Assembly (NCBI RefSeq): GCF_963675165.1
Contig: NC_087381.1
Location: 1,612,001-1,676,000 of the forward strand
Origin: Halichondria panicea
Taxonomy: Eukaryota > Porifera > Demospongiae > Suberitida > Halichondriidae
Length of the DNA: 64,000 nucleotides
Reading direction: 5' to 3'
The position numbers and the translations under genes are program-made. Below, piece by piece: positions 59,634-64,000 of the stretch. The notes below the pieces were generated by a model, which saw only the letters and a program-made list of their open reading frames with translations, was not told the DNA's origin and searched no databases. The number at the start of each line of letters is the position of its first letter. Within the stretch, counting starts at the first letter, position 1.

Positions 59634-59786
59634 TTAATAAGGAGTTCCTACTCTCTGGGCCGAGTATTGGAACTTTTCTGAGGACCGAGGGACGTGACCC
59701 CGAGTCATCCGGCTACGATTTTTGACAAGTTTAGCAGATTTAGCAGCCCTTTCAGTTTGAGTATGCACTTGACTGTCACCACCAGC
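59634..59786 (-). CDS. Candidate 3'-terminal exon of an unidentified minus-strand gene
   Basis: On the minus strand a strong acceptor (CTCCTCTCCACAG) leads into 50 codons beginning AGGDSQVHTQTERAAKSAK, rich in Lys, Arg, Ser and Thr, and ending at TAA. The composition looks like a cytoplasmic or nuclear protein tail, but no family is recognised. The first half lies beyond the end of the segmental duplication. The phase does not join directly to the exon candidate at 62525-62475, so at least one more exon would be needed. Confidence 0.25.
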   Translation of the reverse strand, partial: AGGDSQVHTQTERAAKSAKLVKNRSRMTRGHVPRSSEKFQYSAQRVGTPY

Positions 59787-60040
59787 CTGTGGAGAGGAGT
59801 GAGTGATACAGTTTCAGTGCTTGTAGTATCTTGACTGCATCATGCGTGACAGTGTACAAGAAAAGTAACTAAACATAATAAACAAACTGCAGTGCATGGG
59901 GGGAAATATCTTTCATTGTATATAATGTTACAAAAATATTGCAATGAAAGTAGTAGTCTATCTATCAATAGATAAATAAATGTACCTAGGACTCATGCGC
60001 TTAAAACATACAAAACCATAACAAAATAGTTTTGCAATGT

Positions 60041-61367
60041 AGAGTAAGTCGCCGAACTCCGTCAGACATCAAAGTGCGTCAGGTAAAAGGGCGTGTAACG
60101 CACAAACAAAACAAGACTGGTTCAAACTAATTACACACACTAACAGATGGCCATGGGCATATTGTCCAGCGAAAACTTGGATAGGCCAAGTCGCTTCCAG
60201 TCCGAGCAGTGATAACTTGAAAAAACTACCGAATTTTTCGATTTTTGTCAGAACGTACCGATCCCCGTTTTTGCCAAACTACACAGCTAGAGCTAACTAA
60301 CACAAGCTGAGTACAATCTAGATAGAGTGCAGTACAGAGTGGAGCAATTCCCAGAATCAGGCAACCCTGCAAAGCGGAGCTACACTTATTTCTCTGTGAG
60401 GGTTGTAAAGTGCTTAGTCAGCAATATTTTAGCTATAAGCGCTAATATTAGCGCCTATGGGTTATAAGCGCTTATAATTATTAGCTTCTGTTCGGTGGTT
60501 GAACCAGAGATACAAAAGAAAGGGGATTGGAAACGAAATTTTTACGAAATTTTTGCGTGAAGCATTCCGTGTTATAGGGCGTGGCTAAAACTACAAAGAA
60601 TTATATTTATAGTCAGCATGCTCATTACCTGTCTTGACTGCTCTACAATGTGCTGTACATAGAAACAGTGAAATTGATCATTTTTAATGTTGATTTTTCT
60701 AAAAAGTAAAGAGAATTTAGCTCTAAAAAGTCGACTAAGCCATGCAGCCACTATTACTAGACAAATAAATGCTATGCAAGAAGAAATAGCCTTTACTATG
60801 AAGTCGTAGGAGGGACAGGCCCGTGGTGTGTCTAAAAGTATACTAAAGCAGTTTGAAGGACTATACTGCAAACGTTTATGAACAGTACAGCTTATTTATA
60901 GCATGAAGCCATTCTATGTAGCACTTAGATACATAATAACCAAGTCAAGCAATGTCCTTTGCTGTTTTGACTTCACAGGAGGGACAGAGAAAAGTTGACA
61001 TAGAGTAATTCAAGCTAAACTCAAAAAAATTGGAAATAGAGTAAAGACAACGGACTTAGAGCTTGTCAGTGGTATAAGCTTACTTCTCTCAAGTATCTCC
61101 CAGGCCCTGAGTGATCTCTAGTGGATAGGAGAGCTAGAAACCAGGGATACAAAACCGTAGCGCAGTCCTCCATGTAATTATTTGCGAGCGCAATAATTAC
61201 ACGGAGTGCTTCACCGGATGTCAGTCCTTTTACATAGGGCGTGGGCGGTCGTTTCCAATCCCCTTTCTTTTGTATCTCTGGTTGAACCAGTCTTGTTTTG
61301 TTTGTGCGTTACACGCCCTTTTACCTGACGCACTTTGATGTCTGACGGAGTTCGCCGACTTACTCTA
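60041..61367. mobile_element. 1.3-kb element with 85-bp terminal inverted repeats, nested second pair
   Basis: Left arm 60041-60125 (AGAGTAAGTCGCCGAACTCC...) and right arm 61283-61367 are inverses with a single mismatch seen. A second inverted pair (GGTTGAACCAGAGATACAAA...) lies at about 60495-60560 and 61240-61289, its right arm abutting the outer right arm. No transposase motif was found. A hydrophobic minus-strand frame of 99 codons (60871-60572) inside has no support as a gene. Confidence 0.8.
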
Positions 61368-64000
61368 TGTTCAAAACATGGCAAGGTCTAAGTATAAGAT
61401 AGTGACTAACTTGATTTATAATTACAATGTTTGTAAAATAATGAGTTTATAATTGTTTGTGTTCATTCCATAGTAATTTATGAGCTAAAAATATTGATCT
61501 TGAGCATAACATTGCAGTTTTACCAGCAGCTACTCCTAGCAACATTTCTAACATTAATTTTAGACTGGAACTTTTGGCATCGATCGTTCGATTTCGGCAA
61601 CAATCATGGTGATCATTACCCACTCCTTGAGCTCTCCGTGCTTAACTTCTTCTCTTTGCTTACTGATGTTCATCATGATCGTGTGATAATTATGCCTCGG
61701 TGCGCATGCGCAAGCAAGGTATACGGTAGTGTGTTTGTGTGTCTGTGTGTGAAGACCGCTACAGCTGCTCAAGGATGAATCAAGTGCAAGTAAGAGTTTC
61801 TATAGGCTTCTAGTCATGTTTACTTGGATTTTTGATTCATGGATTTGCAAAATAATGCTTCGTTCTCGAGTTATGCCTAGTTTTGCTTACTTGGAATGCC
61901 ATTGCAGCCTTTTCAGAAGAGTTCGTAGCAAAACTTGTTCACCGAGTGTTACTACTCTACTTAGTAGTTAGCTCTGCACTAGAACACTAGCTATTGGTAG
62001 CTGCAAGAGTGAGCAGAGAGCTGCAAGGCTCTGCTGACTTGTAGCCATTAATTTTAGACTTGGAATTTTTGGCATCGATCGTTTTTAACAACAATCATGG
62101 TTGATCATTACCCACTATTCGGTTGATTGCATGCAGCAAATTTATATCAACCGAGGGCATCAGCACCTGCGGTGTTTTCATTAAAAGAACTTTTTAGAAA
62201 AGTATTGTATTACTAAGTAAAAGTTTTACAAAAATATCTGCTATATCCGGGCTAGCTTAGTCAGTGAGCGGTTGTCGGCTTTGGTTTAGCTCTATGGCCT
62301 TGAGTCGGGCCTCCCTGACTGCATGGGAAATAATAAATTATTCGCATATATATATATATACCCCCATGACTAACCCTGCGTAACGTTCTCTGAGGCACTT
62401 GAACTAGTTGTAGTAGGTGTAGCTCCTACGAGAAGTGAGAAGTACATAGCAAAATGAAGAAAACACTATCATACCTGATTCAGCAGTCAAGGGCAGAGGT
62501 GTCTCGTAAGCAGGATCTCCCTCACCTACATTGTATATGGCATGAAAATTAAGACTATAGACTCTACAGTGCTAGCAGCCTAGAGAGTAAAATACCACAA
62601 TAGGTAGTTGTACTTAAATGTATCTCAAGATTGGAAAATTTCTAAGAAATTGTGCTGATACCATTTTAGTGAATAAATAAGCTACAACATTATTTGAAAA
62701 TATTTCCTCAAAAGTTGTTGTAGTGGAAAATCATTTTAGGTGAAAATGGGGGTGATCGTAAAGAAAATAATGTGTGTAACATCAAATATCTCCGGAACTA
62801 AAGTATTTTTGGACAACTTTGTTGTATCAAAAAATAGAAAATTTATTAACAATTAATGTGCAAAAACAATTAGACCTTAGCCAACAAATTTGCTTGAGTT
62901 CCGTCGCTAAGCGAAAAGGCACCCAAAAAACACGATAATTGAGTAGTAATCAGTGTGTAATCAGTGTGTGTACATAACAAAACCATGCATAATTATGTTA
63001 GATAAACTATTCAGGAATGTTGTGCCAGAGTTCCCTTACCTTAGCCAACAACGATTGGTCTTTTCCATCGCTAAGTGATTGTCCACTATAAAACATTTTT
63101 ACTTTTATATAAACCACCACATACCCACCACCTTTGGTTTCCATGAAAACAATTTAAGGTATATTCTTTTATCTACACATGCAATGGTATCAGCAAAATT
63201 TCTTAGAAATGTTCCCATCACAAGATATTCACACTTATGTACCAATACAATACCAGCAAAATTTGGGTTTTTCTACTCTCTACATCTACACTAAGATTAC
63301 CGGAAGTGTGTATTATTGACTTCATATCACAATTTATATGGGCCCTTATGGGCGTTAATGATATTCATAGACAGCGGTATTAGCACAAAATGGTACAGTC
63401 TATTTTTTAAAGAATAACTCTGCAACAATATAATTATAACAAGAAGTAATGAATGATAGAGAGTTGATGCGAAAATAAATAAGCTGATATAAAAATCAAG
63501 CTCTATTATAGAATGATGATTGAGAGAAACAAAATAAACAACTTCTTTGTTTACAGCAACTTTGATTTCTGGGCAAAATAGTTCTGAGGGTGCTGGACAA
63601 GTATAGACAGGCTAGACTATAAGACAACACTGGTAACTACTAGTGCAGCTCTTAAAAACACCTTTGACTCAGGCTTACATCAGATACAACAAAATAAACA
63701 TTGACAAAAATAAGTAACTTCAATTCTTGCCTGTCTGCCACTTGAGTATCCAAAGTTTCTTGAAAGTACATAGATAGCTAATAGCATACACTTGAAGTTA
63801 GTATTTCCAAAAAACTAAGCAGCTATAGCACTTGCTAATTTTTTTTTATAGATGGTCTTGTGCACTTACATCAGTACTTTTATTGGATATTGTCTGTTTG
63901 GTCCAACTTTGATTTCTGGGCAAATTAGTTCTGTTCTGTTCTGGATCCTGATGTTGCTTTAGTCAGCTCATGATCACTATAGCTACTATTACAATGACTC
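61368..64000. other. Right edge of the window: AT-rich, with small exon-like pieces on the minus strand
   Basis: Nothing firm. Candidate minus-strand exons with splice-like borders are 62525-62475 (51 bp, phase 1-1), 63085-63040 and a related unit near 62919-62889, and 63930-63870 with a related unit near 63590-63555. They may belong to a gene starting beyond 64000. Confidence 0.3.
62475..62525 (-). CDS. Candidate small coding exon with a tyrosine motif
   Basis: On the minus strand, AATGTAG then 51 bp then GTATGA. In phase 1-1 it codes EGDPAYETPLPLTAES, a composition like cytoplasmic segments of receptors (AYETP around a tyrosine). It has no stop in frame, and the borders fit the GT/AG rule. 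Too short to identify. Confidence 0.35.

Larger units (their letters stand above)
56640..59690. repeat. Segmental duplication, copy B (collapsed, SRCR exons lost)
   Basis: Collinear with four separated blocks of 42.7-53.1 kb, now joined in 3 kb. Junctions are near 57150 and 57426, and copy B ends near 59690 in both alignments (TCTCTGGG/ACCG...AACTTTTC.GAGGAC). No SRCR coding sequence remains. Copy B has its own insertions at 58791-58910 and 58971-59187. Confidence 0.8.

Noticed and set aside
60572-60871. 99-codon minus-strand frame with a hydrophobic segment
   Set aside because: It lies inside a terminal-inverted-repeat element, has no clear splice or promoter context and matches no transposase or receptor family I know.

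Overview
The window looks like a compact animal genome, most likely a demosponge. The evidence is short introns between long repeat-filled ones, multi-domain SRCR, Sushi/Ig-like, Calx-beta/EGF and jacalin-like secreted or membrane proteins close together, a sponge/cnidarian-style fibrinogen-like lectin gene, and AT-rich DNA full of short inverted-repeat elements. The species cannot be fixed from sequence alone; a haplosclerid (Amphimedon-like) sponge is my guess. No bacterial or viral genes were seen. All multi-exon models were built by hand from GT/AG sites, matching phases and protein similarity. No transcript data were available.

Layout. 1-5060 (+): last 11 exons of a SIN3 transcriptional corepressor, with a serine tRNA inside an intron. 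6094-7158 (-): small secreted fibrinogen-like (intelectin-like) protein. 7544-10929 (-): secreted protein with Calx-beta x2, EGF x2 and a C-terminal domain like that of inter-alpha-trypsin inhibitor heavy chain. 11689-28546 (-): 18-exon mitochondrial flavoenzyme of the sarcosine/dimethylglycine dehydrogenase family. Two of its introns hold, on the opposite strand, two pairs of duplicated secreted genes: a pair of 16-cysteine proteins (12802-13272, 15607-16074) and a pair of jacalin-like lectins with a furin-type propeptide (22582-23350, 23781-24617). 28790-50025 (+): six-SRCR transmembrane receptor, head to head with the flavoenzyme (243 bp between start codons). 53469-56150 (+): Ig-Sushi-Ig transmembrane receptor with a pYEEI-type tyrosine motif and one frameshifted Sushi exon. 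56150-64000: mostly repeats, plus scattered exon-like pieces of a probable minus-strand gene.

How they fit. Seven of the nine protein genes modelled are secreted or membrane proteins built from recognition modules (SRCR, Sushi, Ig-like, lectin, fibrinogen-like, EGF/Calx-beta). This looks like an innate recognition or cell-surface neighbourhood wrapped around two housekeeping genes. Functional links among them are inference.

The DNA between the genes is also informative. The 3-kb segment at 56.64-59.69 is a collapsed duplicate of 42.7-53.1 kb that lost the SRCR exons, and the two copies act as empty-site controls for several transposon insertions. One dispersed element (ends CAGAGGAGGT) has perfect 9-bp target duplications at three of four copies, and another has an 8-bp duplication. 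Many 3' splice sites, mostly in the surface-protein genes, directly follow (CA)n microsatellites on the sense strand.
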